Shown: piece by piece, positions 16,806 to 23,931 of the stretch
How positions within the stretch are numbered: the stretch's first letter is position 1
Layout: each line of letters starts with the position of its first letter
From: Methanoregula sp.
Lineage (GTDB): Archaea > Halobacteriota > Methanomicrobia > Methanomicrobiales > Methanospirillaceae
Length of the DNA: 34,609 nt
Assembly (NCBI RefSeq): GCF_003170075.1
Contig: NZ_PMZU01000071.1
Span: 1 to 34,609 of the forward strand
Direction: 5' to 3'
Position numbers and translations under genes: made by a program
Notes under the pieces: generated by a model
The model's input: only the letters and a program-made list of their open reading frames with translations
What the model was told of the DNA's origin: nothing
The model's database searches: none

Positions 16806-17852
16806 TTGAACCGGACGGTTACCGGTTATTATTTCTACGGTGACGGATGCAGTCACTGCGAGAGCATAAAACCCTTCGTTACTGATATCGAGTCACGCTA
16901 TTCCTACCTCCAGCTTGAGCAGCTCGAGGTCTATCACAACAGTACAAACCGTGACCGGTTCTTCCAGATAGCCCGGCAGCTGGGCATTGTCTCGCCAGGT
17001 GTGCCCACCATCATCATCGGTAACCACGCGCTCGTAGGAGAAGATGAGATCCGGAATCAGCTGGAGAGTACGATCCGCGGGCAGGAACTGCTGGCAGAAA
17101 ATGCTACGGCAACCGAAGCACAGACGGGCGGGAACGGCACCGTCACGGCGTCCGCGAATTGCCCCGGTACCTTCACGACCCTGACGATTCCTCTGGTTAT
17201 CTTCTGTGCTGCAATCGACAGCATCAACCCCTGTGCATTCTCGGTATTGATCATCCTCCTGCTCTCGATCATCGCGCTCCAGAGCCGCCGGCAGGTGCTG
17301 ATGGTCGGCATCACCTATATCGCAGCGGTGTTCTGTTTGTACTTCCTATCGGGGATTGGCATCCTCTCCTTTGTGCATGTATCGGGGATTTCAAGCCTGA
17401 TCGCAACGGTGGCCGCTGTTATTGCAATCATCCTCGGGCTGGTCAATATTGTCGATGCTGCATGGAAAAAGGAGGGATTCATCCTTGCTATCCCCGAGTC
17501 GAAAAAGCCGGTGATAGAGAGATATATAAAAACAGCAACTCTTCCCGCCGCGTTTGTTCTCGGTGTCCTTGTGGGGATCTTTGAACTGCCCTGCACCGGG
17601 GGGATCTACCTTGCGATCCTCAGTCTGATGAGCAACACCCTGACGCTCTATCAGGGAATCCCTTACCTGCTCCTCTATAACTTCATCTTCATCCTGCCGC
17701 TGATCCTGATCCTGCTTGTGGTCGTTTTCGGCATTCCCCCGGAGCGGGTCAACTCATGGAGACTGGAGAACCGCCGAATGCTCCGGTTCGCGATAGGTCT
17801 TGCGATGATTTTCGTGGGAATAATCATCCTTTTCGGCCTCCGGTTCCTGTAA
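16806..17852 (+). CDS. Thioredoxin-like domain fused to a CcdA-type transmembrane electron carrier
   Basis: Residues 1-85 form a thioredoxin-like domain (YYFYGDGCSHCESIKPF with Cys15 and Cys18, cis-proline GVPTIIIG). A Thr/Asn/Gly-rich linker with NAT and NGT sequons follows, then about six membrane helices with the CcdA cysteine motifs SINPCAF and FELPCTGGIYLAIL. CcdA proteins pass electrons from cytosolic thioredoxin to extracytoplasmic thiols. The only late start is TTG at 16806, with no ribosome-binding site, and it would leave the thioredoxin domain without an export signal. The frame is open upstream to 16755, overlapping the previous gene in the -1 frame. Real translation may be as a fusion of about 499 residues. 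Confidence 0.78.
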   Translation: MNRTVTGYYFYGDGCSHCESIKPFVTDIESRYSYLQLEQLEVYHNSTNRDRFFQIARQLGIVSPGVPTIIIGNHALVGEDEIRNQLESTIRGQELLAENATATEAQTGGNGTVTASANCPGTFTTLTIPLVIFCAAIDSINPCAFSVLIILLLSIIALQSRRQVLMVGITYIAAVFCLYFLSGIGILSFVHVSGISSLIATVAAVIAIILGLVNIVDAAWKKEGFILAIPESKKPVIERYIKTATLPAAFVLGVLVGIFELPCTGGIYLAILSLMSNTLTLYQGIPYLLLYNFIFILPLILILLVVVFGIPPERVNSWRLENRRMLRFAIGLAMIFVGIIILFGLRFL

Positions 17853-17905
17853 ATTACCGAAACCTAGTTCCTTTTTTAAATGCACCGGCTAAAAAAAATA
17901 AAAAT

Positions 17906-18205
17906 TTATCTGACGAGTTTCCGTGGCGGGACAGATTTACCCATCGTCGCACGTTGTTCTTTCTCGTTCATCGAGATCAACGTTTCAAAGACGGTTTTTA
18001 CCGGGACGGGATCGATCTTGTGTGCCTTTGCAAGTTTCATCACGTACTCCAGCACATCTGTTTTCCGCTGGTTGTCGTGGACCGGTATCCCTTCGGTCTG
18101 CTTGACCGCTGCGACTTTTTTGGCAAGGTTCTGCCGTTGTGCGATGAGGCGAATGATCTCCTCGTCGATCTGGGTAATCTCCGCACGGATCTCTTCAATC
18201 GTCAT
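17906..18205 (-). CDS. Chorismate mutase (AroQ type)
   Basis: The 99-residue all-helical protein matches stand-alone AroQ chorismate mutases, which convert chorismate to prephenate for phenylalanine and tyrosine. The family pattern is clear: IRAEITQIDEEIIRLIAQRQ with its conserved Arg residues, then LAKKVAAVKQTEGIPVHD and the NQRKTDVLEYV helix. The start at 18205 (MTIEEIRAE) fits family length; a longer frame upstream adds 77 residues without homology-like sequence. A TATA-like GTTTATCC lies roughly 27 nt upstream on the minus strand. The C-terminal 20 residues are basic and low in conservation. Confidence 0.88.
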   Translation of the reverse strand: MTIEEIRAEITQIDEEIIRLIAQRQNLAKKVAAVKQTEGIPVHDNQRKTDVLEYVMKLAKAHKIDPVPVKTVFETLISMNEKEQRATMGKSVPPRKLVR

Positions 18206-18311
18206 ATGAAAGTACATTGCCGGAAAAAGGGATAAACGTGATGACAGCGCTGCCTGGCGTCGGACACGAAAACAGATATGAAAGAAACACCCTATCTGAT
18301 CCGGTGGTTTC

Positions 18312-18974
18312 ATGCTCGAACGAATTACCCGGCGCGAGGAAGCTGACCTCTTTGTCGCGTGGATAGCCATATCCATCTCATTTGCGATCATCTTCATCTC
18401 GCCCGGGGGGTTTCTGAACTTTGGTTCCGGCCGCATCAGTGCCGTTACTGCTCTCGTCTACTTTGGAATGTCGCTCGTTGTAGTCTTTTTCGGATTCATC
18501 CTCCACGAGATGGCGCACAAGTTTACCGCGATAAAATACGGGTACTGGGCCGAGTTCCGCAAGGACAATATGATGTTGCTTGTCGCGGTTGCCCTTGCCG
18601 CCCTTGTGGGTGTCGTGTTTGCTGCCCCTGGTGCGACGATGATCTACAACATGCGGGCCGATGGCAGGATGATCAGCCGTGAGGAGAACGGGAAGATCTC
18701 GGCAGCCGGGCCGGTAACAAACCTGATCCTCTGTATACCCTTTGCCGGGCTGCTCCTCTACGGTGGTCTATCCTCCGGTTTTGGGTTAAACTTCTTTACC
18801 CTTGTCGGTATTGTCGGACTTCAGGTCAACGCGATGATCGCGGCTTTCAACATGCTGCCTGTCAGCGTGCTTGACGGCAGGAAGGTGCTTGCGTGGAACC
18901 CGGCGATCTTTATCGTCCTGATCGTCGCCGCGTTTGGTATCCTTGTGGCATCGTTCTATCTCTTCATCTCATAA
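18312..18974 (+). CDS. Site-2 protease family (peptidase M50) membrane protein
   Basis: The 220-residue integral membrane protein has the two zinc-metalloprotease motifs of the M50 family: HEMAH (His65, Glu66, His69) within a hydrophobic segment, and NMLPVSVLDGRK (Asn180 to Asp188), which supplies the third zinc ligand. About six hydrophobic segments are present and no PDZ or CBS domain is attached, so it is a minimal archaeal form. Such enzymes cleave membrane-embedded substrates, often signalling factors; no partner is recognisable nearby. It diverges from chorismate mutase with a 106-nt gap. Confidence 0.88.
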   Translation: MLERITRREEADLFVAWIAISISFAIIFISPGGFLNFGSGRISAVTALVYFGMSLVVVFFGFILHEMAHKFTAIKYGYWAEFRKDNMMLLVAVALAALVGVVFAAPGATMIYNMRADGRMISREENGKISAAGPVTNLILCIPFAGLLLYGGLSSGFGLNFFTLVGIVGLQVNAMIAAFNMLPVSVLDGRKVLAWNPAIFIVLIVAAFGILVASFYLFIS

Positions 18975-19050
18975 TCATTATTTTCAAACTCCAAAAAAGC
19001 ACCAAGGGAGAGATTTGTGCCGTAATTCCACGAGAGACGATCCCCGGTTT

Positions 19051-19656
19051 TTACGTATTTTTGATCTTTTCCAGATCCCGCACGGTCTGCTGCCCCTTTT
19101 CGTACGCTTCTTTTAATGCAGTCGGGTGGTTATTGATCCCGTTGTACGCATCCATGTTATTGGCGACGATATTTTCAGCATAGTCAAACCCCGTGCCGTG
19201 GAAGAAGGCGGTGATCGCCGGAAAGGCACTGTCGAACACGTGTGCCTGGTTCTGCCCGGCGGTTGAGATGAAGACCCCCTTATGTTGCTTGATGTGGTCT
19301 TCGGAAAAGTCCAGTGTTTTAAGGATAAATTTCCGAGCCCAGAGATACTGCGCCCGGTCGATGAACCCTTTGAGCTGGGCAGTAATACCCATACTGTAGA
19401 TGGGAGATGCAACCGCGACGCAGTCCGCGGCAAGGATCCGGTCGTACAGGCCCGGAGCATCGTCTTTTACGACGCATTCACCGGTCTTGTGGCAGGCGTT
19501 ACATCCCCGACAGGGTGAGTAATTGATATCCCTGAGCACCACTTTTTCCACCGTGGCCCCCGCCGCTCTCGCGCCGTCAAGGAAACTGTCGAGGAGCGTC
19601 TCGGTGTTCCCGTGCCGGCGCGGGCTCCCGGATATCCCAAGGACAGTGACGGTCAT
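19051..19656 (-). CDS. Iron-sulfur flavoprotein (Isf) / NADPH-dependent FMN reductase family, copy 1
   Basis: The 201-residue flavodoxin-like protein binds FMN through GISGSPRRHGNTETLL (8-22) and SPIYSMGITAQLKGFIDR. It carries the compact cysteine motif CRGCNAC plus Cys61 (Cys49, 52, 55, 61), which in methanogen Isf proteins ligates a 4Fe-4S cluster. Isf proteins are dimers that accept electrons from ferredoxin and can reduce O2 or H2O2. It overlaps the upstream paralogue by four bases (ATGA at 19653-19656), so the pair is coupled, possibly forming a heterodimer. Residues GVFISTAGQNQAHVFDS and the C-terminal helix match the neighbour closely. Confidence 0.88.
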   Translation of the reverse strand: MTVTVLGISGSPRRHGNTETLLDSFLDGARAAGATVEKVVLRDINYSPCRGCNACHKTGECVVKDDAPGLYDRILAADCVAVASPIYSMGITAQLKGFIDRAQYLWARKFILKTLDFSEDHIKQHKGVFISTAGQNQAHVFDSAFPAITAFFHGTGFDYAENIVANNMDAYNGINNHPTALKEAYEKGQQTVRDLEKIKNT

Positions 19657-20279
19657 TTTCCGGCTCCTGCACTCAGCCGGGCTTTGAGTTCGGTAATGAC
19701 CGCTTTCCCGAGGGCTTCCGCATCTTTTCGGGCCGTCGGGTGGCGTTCGATTGCGCCTTTCTCGTCAACGCCGTTTATCATCAGGTACCGGATGTCGGCA
19801 TCCTTTATGTCGATCACGTGGTAAAAGCACTTGACCGAGGGCACCGCCGCGTCAAAGACATGCAGCCATTTCTGCCCGGCAGTCGCTAGGAACACGCCCA
19901 TGCGTTTCCCTATCCGCTCCGGGGGGACGACCGGCAGTTTGAGAACATATTTCCGGGACCGGAAGACCTGTGCACGGTCCACAAGGGCTTTTACCTGCGA
20001 GGCAAGGCCCATACAAAAGATGGGAGATGAGAGGACGATGCAGTCCGCTTCAACGATCTTATCGTGATATGTGTCCATCCCGTCGCGCTGGATGCACTTG
20101 TTGAGCTTCTCGCATGCGTTGCACCCCCGGCAGGGGTTGATGTTTGCCTCGGTGAGCGGGACCTTCTCGACCGTGACGTCCGGTTCTTCTGCCATGGACG
20201 CGAGCACCCAGTCAAGCAGGGTCTCCGAATTGCCGTGCCGGCGCGGGCTCCCGGCAAACGCGAGGACTTTTACGGGCAT
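19653..20279 (-). CDS. Iron-sulfur flavoprotein (Isf) / FMN reductase family, copy 2
   Basis: The 208-residue protein is a close paralogue of the next gene downstream, with FMN motif AGSPRRHGNSETLL (9-22) and cluster motif CRGCNAC followed by Cys62 (Cys50, 53, 56, 62). The shared order of motifs (SPIFCMGLASQVKALVDRAQ, ATAGQKWLHVFDAAVPS) implies tandem duplication with moderate divergence. It is the first gene of the two-gene unit. A TATA-like GTATATATAC lies at 20371-20380 on a palindromic stretch, predicting a leader of about 65 nt. Function is expected to be electron transfer or oxidative-stress reduction. Confidence 0.88.
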   Translation of the reverse strand: MPVKVLAFAGSPRRHGNSETLLDWVLASMAEEPDVTVEKVPLTEANINPCRGCNACEKLNKCIQRDGMDTYHDKIVEADCIVLSSPIFCMGLASQVKALVDRAQVFRSRKYVLKLPVVPPERIGKRMGVFLATAGQKWLHVFDAAVPSVKCFYHVIDIKDADIRYLMINGVDEKGAIERHPTARKDAEALGKAVITELKARLSAGAGK

Positions 20280-20456
20280 AGATGATGCTTGGATATGGTG
20301 GCTGAAAAATCATTGGATGCGGTAGCGGGTACGGCTCCCCGGTCCGGTCTCGTTTCCCGGAATCTCGCAGTATATATACGGAAATAGCGCATCGACAAAA
20401 ATAAAAAAATTGCTTTGTAGAATCCCTATTTCATAAAATATAATCGCCCCCCCCTG

Positions 20457-20620
20457 CGCCAGCCCTGCCCCCGTTCGAGGGCGCATGGCGCATGTGATGC
20501 CTCGGTATTACCTGTAAAAATCTCTACACTATTGTATGCAGGTAATACGGCACTATCGCAACCGGGGGATGCCCCGGCGGCGGGGGCGGAGGCTTGCCGG
20601 AGCCCCCAAGAGCGTCATAA
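20457..20620. repeat. Dispersed structured repeat, copy 1
   Basis: This stretch in the 20280-20681 gap resembles 27343-27488 in order and sequence: CGCCAGCCCTGCCCCC, a GGGCG, GATGCC, GGTATTACCTGT, GGTAATA, ATCGCAACCGGGGGATGCC, then GGCGGGGG and CCAAGA. Here the centre is a perfect 10-bp inverted repeat, GTATTACCTG (20505-20514) with CAGGTAATAC (20539-20548), and the GC-rich ends are roughly complementary. It holds in-frame stops, so it is more likely a structured RNA or a MITE-like element than a gene. The remainder of the gap is AT-rich with the isf promoter and no gene. Confidence 0.6.
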
Positions 20621-20681
20621 TGAAGAAGTAAATGCCTATTCCAGAGAAAAAAATCAAAAACCTGGGGTTATCCCGGCCCGC

Positions 20682-21326
20682 TCATACGCTCTTGTAGCAC
20701 AGGTACCAGTCTTTACACTCGTATCCTTCGCTTAAGCGCTTGTCCATCTCGGCTGCGGTCTTTGGCGGCGCCACGACCACCTTGTCGCCCGGCTGCCAGT
20801 TCGCAGGTGTCGACACCTTGTACTTGTCGGTCGTCTGGAGCGCTGTTACCAGCCGGATGATCTCGGGCATAAACCGTCCGTTCTGCAGCGGGTAGTAGAT
20901 CATCGCCCGCATGATACCTTTGTCATCGATGAAGAACACGCACCTGACTGCCGCAGTCGAGCTCTGCGCCGGGTGGATCATGCCGAACTTCTTTGCCACT
21001 TTCATGTTCAGGTCGGCAATGACCGGGAACGGGATAGTGACACCCATCTTCTCCTTGATGTTGCGCACCCAGGCAAGGTGTGCCGATACGCTGTCAACGG
21101 AAAGTCCGATGAGCTTCACATTGAGTGCTGCGAGCTCATCGTGAATCGCGGCAAACGCCATGAATTCCGTTGTACAGACCGGGGTGAAATCGGCGGGGTG
21201 CGAAAACAATACCACCCATTTCCCCTTCAGGTCCGAAAGTTTGATCGGACCCTGTGTGGTCTCCGCTTCGAAGTCCGGCGCAGGCTCTCCCAGCACCGGA
21301 AAACCAGTATCTGCTTCTTCAGTCAT
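20682..21326 (-). CDS. Peroxiredoxin (archaeal Prx6-like)
   Basis: The 214-residue thiol peroxidase reduces H2O2, alkyl hydroperoxides and possibly peroxynitrite. The peroxidatic cysteine is Cys51 in HPADFTPVCTTEF, and the catalytic Arg is in the AVRCVFFID region. Two further cysteines near the C-terminus (Cys204 and Cys210, ECKDWYLC) match archaeal peroxiredoxins in which one acts as resolving cysteine. It is the third gene of the operon desulforedoxin - AhpD-like - peroxiredoxin, 14 nt after the preceding stop. Thioredoxin or the Grx-TrxR fusion at 25936 could regenerate it. Confidence 0.93.
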   Translation of the reverse strand: MTEEADTGFPVLGEPAPDFEAETTQGPIKLSDLKGKWVVLFSHPADFTPVCTTEFMAFAAIHDELAALNVKLIGLSVDSVSAHLAWVRNIKEKMGVTIPFPVIADLNMKVAKKFGMIHPAQSSTAAVRCVFFIDDKGIMRAMIYYPLQNGRFMPEIIRLVTALQTTDKYKVSTPANWQPGDKVVVAPPKTAAEMDKRLSEGYECKDWYLCYKSV

Positions 21327-21340
21327 ACCAGCAGCCAGGG

Positions 21341-21733
21341 TTATTTCTTCATGACTTCATCAAGCTGGGCCTTGCCGTAGACATAGGCCGGCATGCCCGA
21401 CAGGAGGAACGCGACCCGGAGCGCCTCTTCCACCTCGGCTTTTGTGACACCGAGATTTGCCGCCCCTATCAGTTGGGCATGGACTGCGTGCTGGTCGCGG
21501 AGTGCCGCTGCAATCGCGATTGCGATCAGTTTCTTGGTCTTTCTTGTGAGCTTACCATCATCCCAGATGTGATCTTCCAGTTTGATAACGAGATTATACA
21601 TCTCGGGGTCATTGACGGTCAGCTCCTTGAAGAACTTTGGGACTTTCCCGATCTTCTTTCCAAGGTTTTTGAGCTCTTTTTGGGTTTTGCTCTTTACCAC
21701 AGGTTTCTTTGTAACAGGCCTCTTTACAACCAT
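21341..21733 (-). CDS. Carboxymuconolactone decarboxylase/AhpD-like protein lacking the redox cysteines
   Basis: The 130-residue helical protein has the CMD/AhpD fold signature: KTKKLIAIAIAAALRDQHAVHAQLIGAANLGVTKAEVEEALRVAFLLSG in pieces (KKLIAIAIAAALRDQ, then GAANLGVTKAEVEEAL). In AhpD the helix after the Arg carries a CxxC pair that recycles peroxiredoxin; here the positions read HAVH. It is therefore probably not a disulfide reductase, although its place directly before peroxiredoxin suggests a linked role. The first 30 residues are lysine-rich. I use the ATG at 21733, two bases after the desulforedoxin stop; a GTG at 21739 overlapping that stop is the alternative. Confidence 0.8.
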   Translation of the reverse strand: MVVKRPVTKKPVVKSKTQKELKNLGKKIGKVPKFFKELTVNDPEMYNLVIKLEDHIWDDGKLTRKTKKLIAIAIAAALRDQHAVHAQLIGAANLGVTKAEVEEALRVAFLLSGMPAYVYGKAQLDEVMKK

Positions 21734-21735
21734 AC

Positions 21736-21864
21736 TCACTCACTTTCCAGTTTCATTGGTTCCCCGCAGCAGATCAGTTCTCCGCCGCCGGCTTCTTTCA
21801 CGATCACAACATTCCCGCAGATCTCGCATTTGAAGACCTGCCCCTCTGCGGATACATTCACCAT
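21736..21864 (-). CDS. Desulforedoxin-like small iron protein
   Basis: This 42-residue gene is easy to miss because of its size. The product has the desulforedoxin cysteine pattern: CEIC (Cys13, Cys16) and, after a short loop, ICCGEPM with adjacent Cys32 and Cys33. These four sulfurs bind one iron in a rubredoxin-like site, as in desulforedoxin or the N-terminal domain of desulfoferrodoxin. No superoxide reductase domain is attached. GGAGGA at 21876-21881 lies 11 nt upstream of the ATG. It leads the operon with the AhpD-like protein and peroxiredoxin, so it may donate electrons in peroxide or superoxide detoxification. Confidence 0.85.
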   Translation of the reverse strand: MVNVSAEGQVFKCEICGNVVIVKEAGGGELICCGEPMKLESE

Positions 21865-21996
21865 ACTGAAATTCGTCCTCCGTTATACGGGTTGATCCAC
21901 CTGCCTATACCATTTCGCAAACAGGCCCCCGAAAACCCCCTTTGCAGGCTTTCGGGCATTCACAACTGGCAGTACCGTTGCCGGAAAAATAAGAAA

Positions 21997-22236
21997 TTAC
22001 TGGAAACTCTTTCCGCGTCTGGGCGGGTTCTTTGCATCTTCAGGAGTCTTGATGTCCGGACGGATATGGGTCATCGGGAAACACTGGTACTCCTCGCAGG
22101 AGCAGGCCGGGCATTTACGGAGATCCTGCTCGCTCTTGTCGAGGGTAAACTCCTTGCCGCAGTCGATACACACGTATTTTCCCGGCCCGACCTTCTGGCC
22201 TGCCGTATACGTCTTTTGTTCGGTCAGATTTATCAC
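21997..22236 (-). CDS. Small zinc-ribbon protein
   Basis: The 79-residue protein has two CxxC knuckles, CIDC (Cys23, Cys26) and CPAC (Cys42, Cys45), with extra Cys47 and Cys52, the pattern of a zinc ribbon or rubredoxin-like iron site. The flanks (KVGPGKYVCIDCGKEFTL) resemble small zinc-ribbon proteins found near redox genes in methanogens; the exact function is not recognised. The start is a GTG at 22236. A TATA-like AATATATAT at about 22259-22267 lies some 27 nt upstream, consistent with a leaderless transcript. A CCCGAAA/TTTCGGG hairpin (21928-21956) lies between its stop and the next gene. Confidence 0.7.
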   Translation of the reverse strand: MINLTEQKTYTAGQKVGPGKYVCIDCGKEFTLDKSEQDLRKCPACSCEEYQCFPMTHIRPDIKTPEDAKNPPRRGKSFQ

Positions 22237-22334
22237 CAGACTTCACTTCTATGTCAATAATATATATCAGTTGTGTTTGTACGAACAGCGTCTGTTCCGT
22301 CAGCGGACGTTTACGTTGTCCTTTTTCGTATGCA

Positions 22335-22345
22335 AAACTATATTG
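22335..22345 (+). promoter_or_regulatory. TATA-like box for the third flavoprotein gene
   Basis: AAACTATATTG is centred about 27 nt upstream of the ATG at 22368, indicating a leaderless or very short leader and supporting that start over an in-frame ATG at 22251, which lies upstream of the promoter. Confidence 0.45.
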
Positions 22346-22367
22346 CGTTTTTTTCCCCAATGCTGGT

Positions 22368-22982
22368 ATGGTTAGAAAGATCATCGGGCTCTTGGGCAGT
22401 CCCCTCCCGGAAGGCAACACTGCACAACTGCTGGCACGGGCGATGAAGGGAGCAGAGGACGCCGGCTGCGCAGTGGAACTCATCCCGGTGACCCACCTGG
22501 ATTTTCAGTCCTGTCAGGAGATGTTCTTCTGCCGGGATCACGAGACCTGCATCCTTGACGACGACATGCAGCAGATCTTCCCGAAATTTGCGGACATGGA
22601 CAGCCTGATCCTTGCCACCCCGGTGATGACGATGGGAATTCCCGGCACCCTCAAATCGTTCATGGACCGGTTCCAGGTTTTTTTTATGGCCAAGTACCAC
22701 CGGAAACAGCCTCTGGTTTCGCCGGATAAGATGACGGGGCGGAACGGTCTTTTTATCTCCATCTCCGGCATGGATATACCGGAAGTGTTTGTCGGGGCAA
22801 AACTGACAGTGAGGGCATTCTTTGACATCATTGACTGCAAGTACCGGGACGAGCTCTTAATTAACGGCATGGACCGGATCAAGGATATCAGGACACGACC
22901 GGATCTTCTCGATGCGGCGTACAAAAAAGGATTTGCACTTGGAACGTCGCTTGCTGTATCCGGGTCGTGCCCGGAGAAATGA
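22368..22982 (+). CDS. Isf-like NADPH-dependent FMN reductase family protein with an altered cysteine motif
   Basis: The 204-residue protein is a third flavodoxin-fold member: FMN loop LLGSPLPEGNTAQLL (8-22) and TPVMTMGIPGTLKSFMDRFQ. At the position of the cluster motif it reads CQEMFFC plus Cys61, so Cys49, Cys55 and Cys61 are kept but the second cysteine of the Isf pattern is Met52. It may bind a site-differentiated cluster with a non-cysteine ligand, or none. It is transcribed opposite to the other two copies and from its own promoter. It converges on radC, leaving a 100-nt gap. Confidence 0.82.
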   Translation: MVRKIIGLLGSPLPEGNTAQLLARAMKGAEDAGCAVELIPVTHLDFQSCQEMFFCRDHETCILDDDMQQIFPKFADMDSLILATPVMTMGIPGTLKSFMDRFQVFFMAKYHRKQPLVSPDKMTGRNGLFISISGMDIPEVFVGAKLTVRAFFDIIDCKYRDELLINGMDRIKDIRTRPDLLDAAYKKGFALGTSLAVSGSCPEK

Positions 22983-23082
22983 TGAATTGACGCCGGTGTT
23001 CGTCCGCTCCATCCCGTAAAGGAGACCCGGCAGTCCAAAAAAAAATCCAAATCCCCGGGCCATCGGTCTCCGGGCTCGTCGA

Positions 23083-23745
23083 TCACACAAGCCCTTTCTC
23101 TTTCATGCTGGAAAATCCGGTCTTTGTGATGATGATATGGTCGAGCAGCTGGATCCCCAGCAGGATCCCTGCCTCCTGCAGCTGCCGGGTAACCGCGATG
23201 TCCTGTGGGCTTGCCTCAAGCGATCCTGACGGGTGGTTGTGCACGCAGATAACCGAGGCCGCCCGGTCGGCGATCGCCCCGGCAAATACCTCGCGGGGAT
23301 GGACAAGGCTGTGGTTGAGAATTCCTATCGTGACCACACGGCTGCTGATCACTTCACCGGCCCCGGTAAGACTGATGCAGATGAAATACTCCTGTGGTTT
23401 TTCCCGGTAGGTGCTGACCAGCGGCAGGATATCATCCGGCTTTTTGATCGTTACGGCGCCGGTCGGTTCGTACCTGCGGCGCCCGAGTTCAAGGCAGGCC
23501 ATGATCTGGGCGGCTTTTGTCGGCCCGACACCCCCGATGGCCAGCACGTCTTCATACCGGATCTCCCGGGAATGATCGCTCGTCATCACTGCAATATCCC
23601 TGGCGATCATCCGGACATCCCGGTTTATCACGCCTCTTCCGAGGATAGCCTCGATGAGTTCGGTGTCGGTGAGTGCAGCCACGCCTTTTATTGCGATTTT
23701 TTCCCGCGGGCGGTCATGCGGGGGGACATCTTTCATTTTTTTCAT
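23083..23745 (-). CDS. radC: RadC family JAMM-domain protein
   Basis: The 220-residue protein has a short helix-hairpin-helix region (AIGGVGPTKAAQIMA, about 68-82) followed by the JAB/MPN metalloprotease-like domain. The JAMM zinc site reads HNHPSGSLEASPQD, with the two His and the Asp as ligands. RadC proteins were once linked to DNA repair, but their activity is unsettled; many are mobile-element associated, though none is seen here. ATG at 23745 and 23736 are both possible, the second giving MKDVPPHDRPREK. A perfect 18-bp palindrome lies 46 nt upstream of the first ATG. Confidence 0.9.
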   Translation of the reverse strand: MKKMKDVPPHDRPREKIAIKGVAALTDTELIEAILGRGVINRDVRMIARDIAVMTSDHSREIRYEDVLAIGGVGPTKAAQIMACLELGRRRYEPTGAVTIKKPDDILPLVSTYREKPQEYFICISLTGAGEVISSRVVTIGILNHSLVHPREVFAGAIADRAASVICVHNHPSGSLEASPQDIAVTRQLQEAGILLGIQLLDHIIITKTGFSSMKEKGLV

Positions 23746-23791
23746 GATACTACCCGGGGCCGGGGCAAAGATACGCGGGCCGGCACCTGTT

Positions 23792-23809
23792 CACGCATAC
23801 GTATGCGTG
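23792..23809. promoter_or_regulatory. Perfect 18-bp palindrome between radC and rubrerythrin
   Basis: CACGCATACGTATGCGTG is its own reverse complement over all 18 bases. It lies between the divergent radC (46 nt to its ATG) and rubrerythrin (122 nt to its ATG). A TATA-like TTAATATG on the minus strand around 23834-23841 would put the radC transcription start next to the palindrome. It looks like the operator of a dimeric regulator. Confidence 0.55.
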
Positions 23810-23898
23810 GTTTTCCCGCATCTAAAACATCTTTCATATTAATTCCGGCAAATACCGGGGTCCGGATGAGTTTGTGTACTGTTATACCCCATGAAGAA

Positions 23899-23908
23899 TC
23901 TATAAGTA
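23899..23908 (+). promoter_or_regulatory. TATA box for rubrerythrin
   Basis: TCTATAAGTA is centred about 28 nt upstream of the ATG at 23932, predicting a leaderless transcript. It argues against the much longer in-frame extension that runs back across radC. Confidence 0.5.
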
Positions 23909-23931
23909 ACACTCTGACTATACCTTCCCAC

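Noticed and set aside
20532-20735. Possible small protein containing SQPGDAPAAGAEA, similar to a frame in the second repeat copy (SQPGDASTAGEAA)
   Set aside because: The similarity is confined to the 3' part of the repeat; in copy 1 the equivalent upstream frame has stops, so shared nucleotide structure explains it better than a protein.
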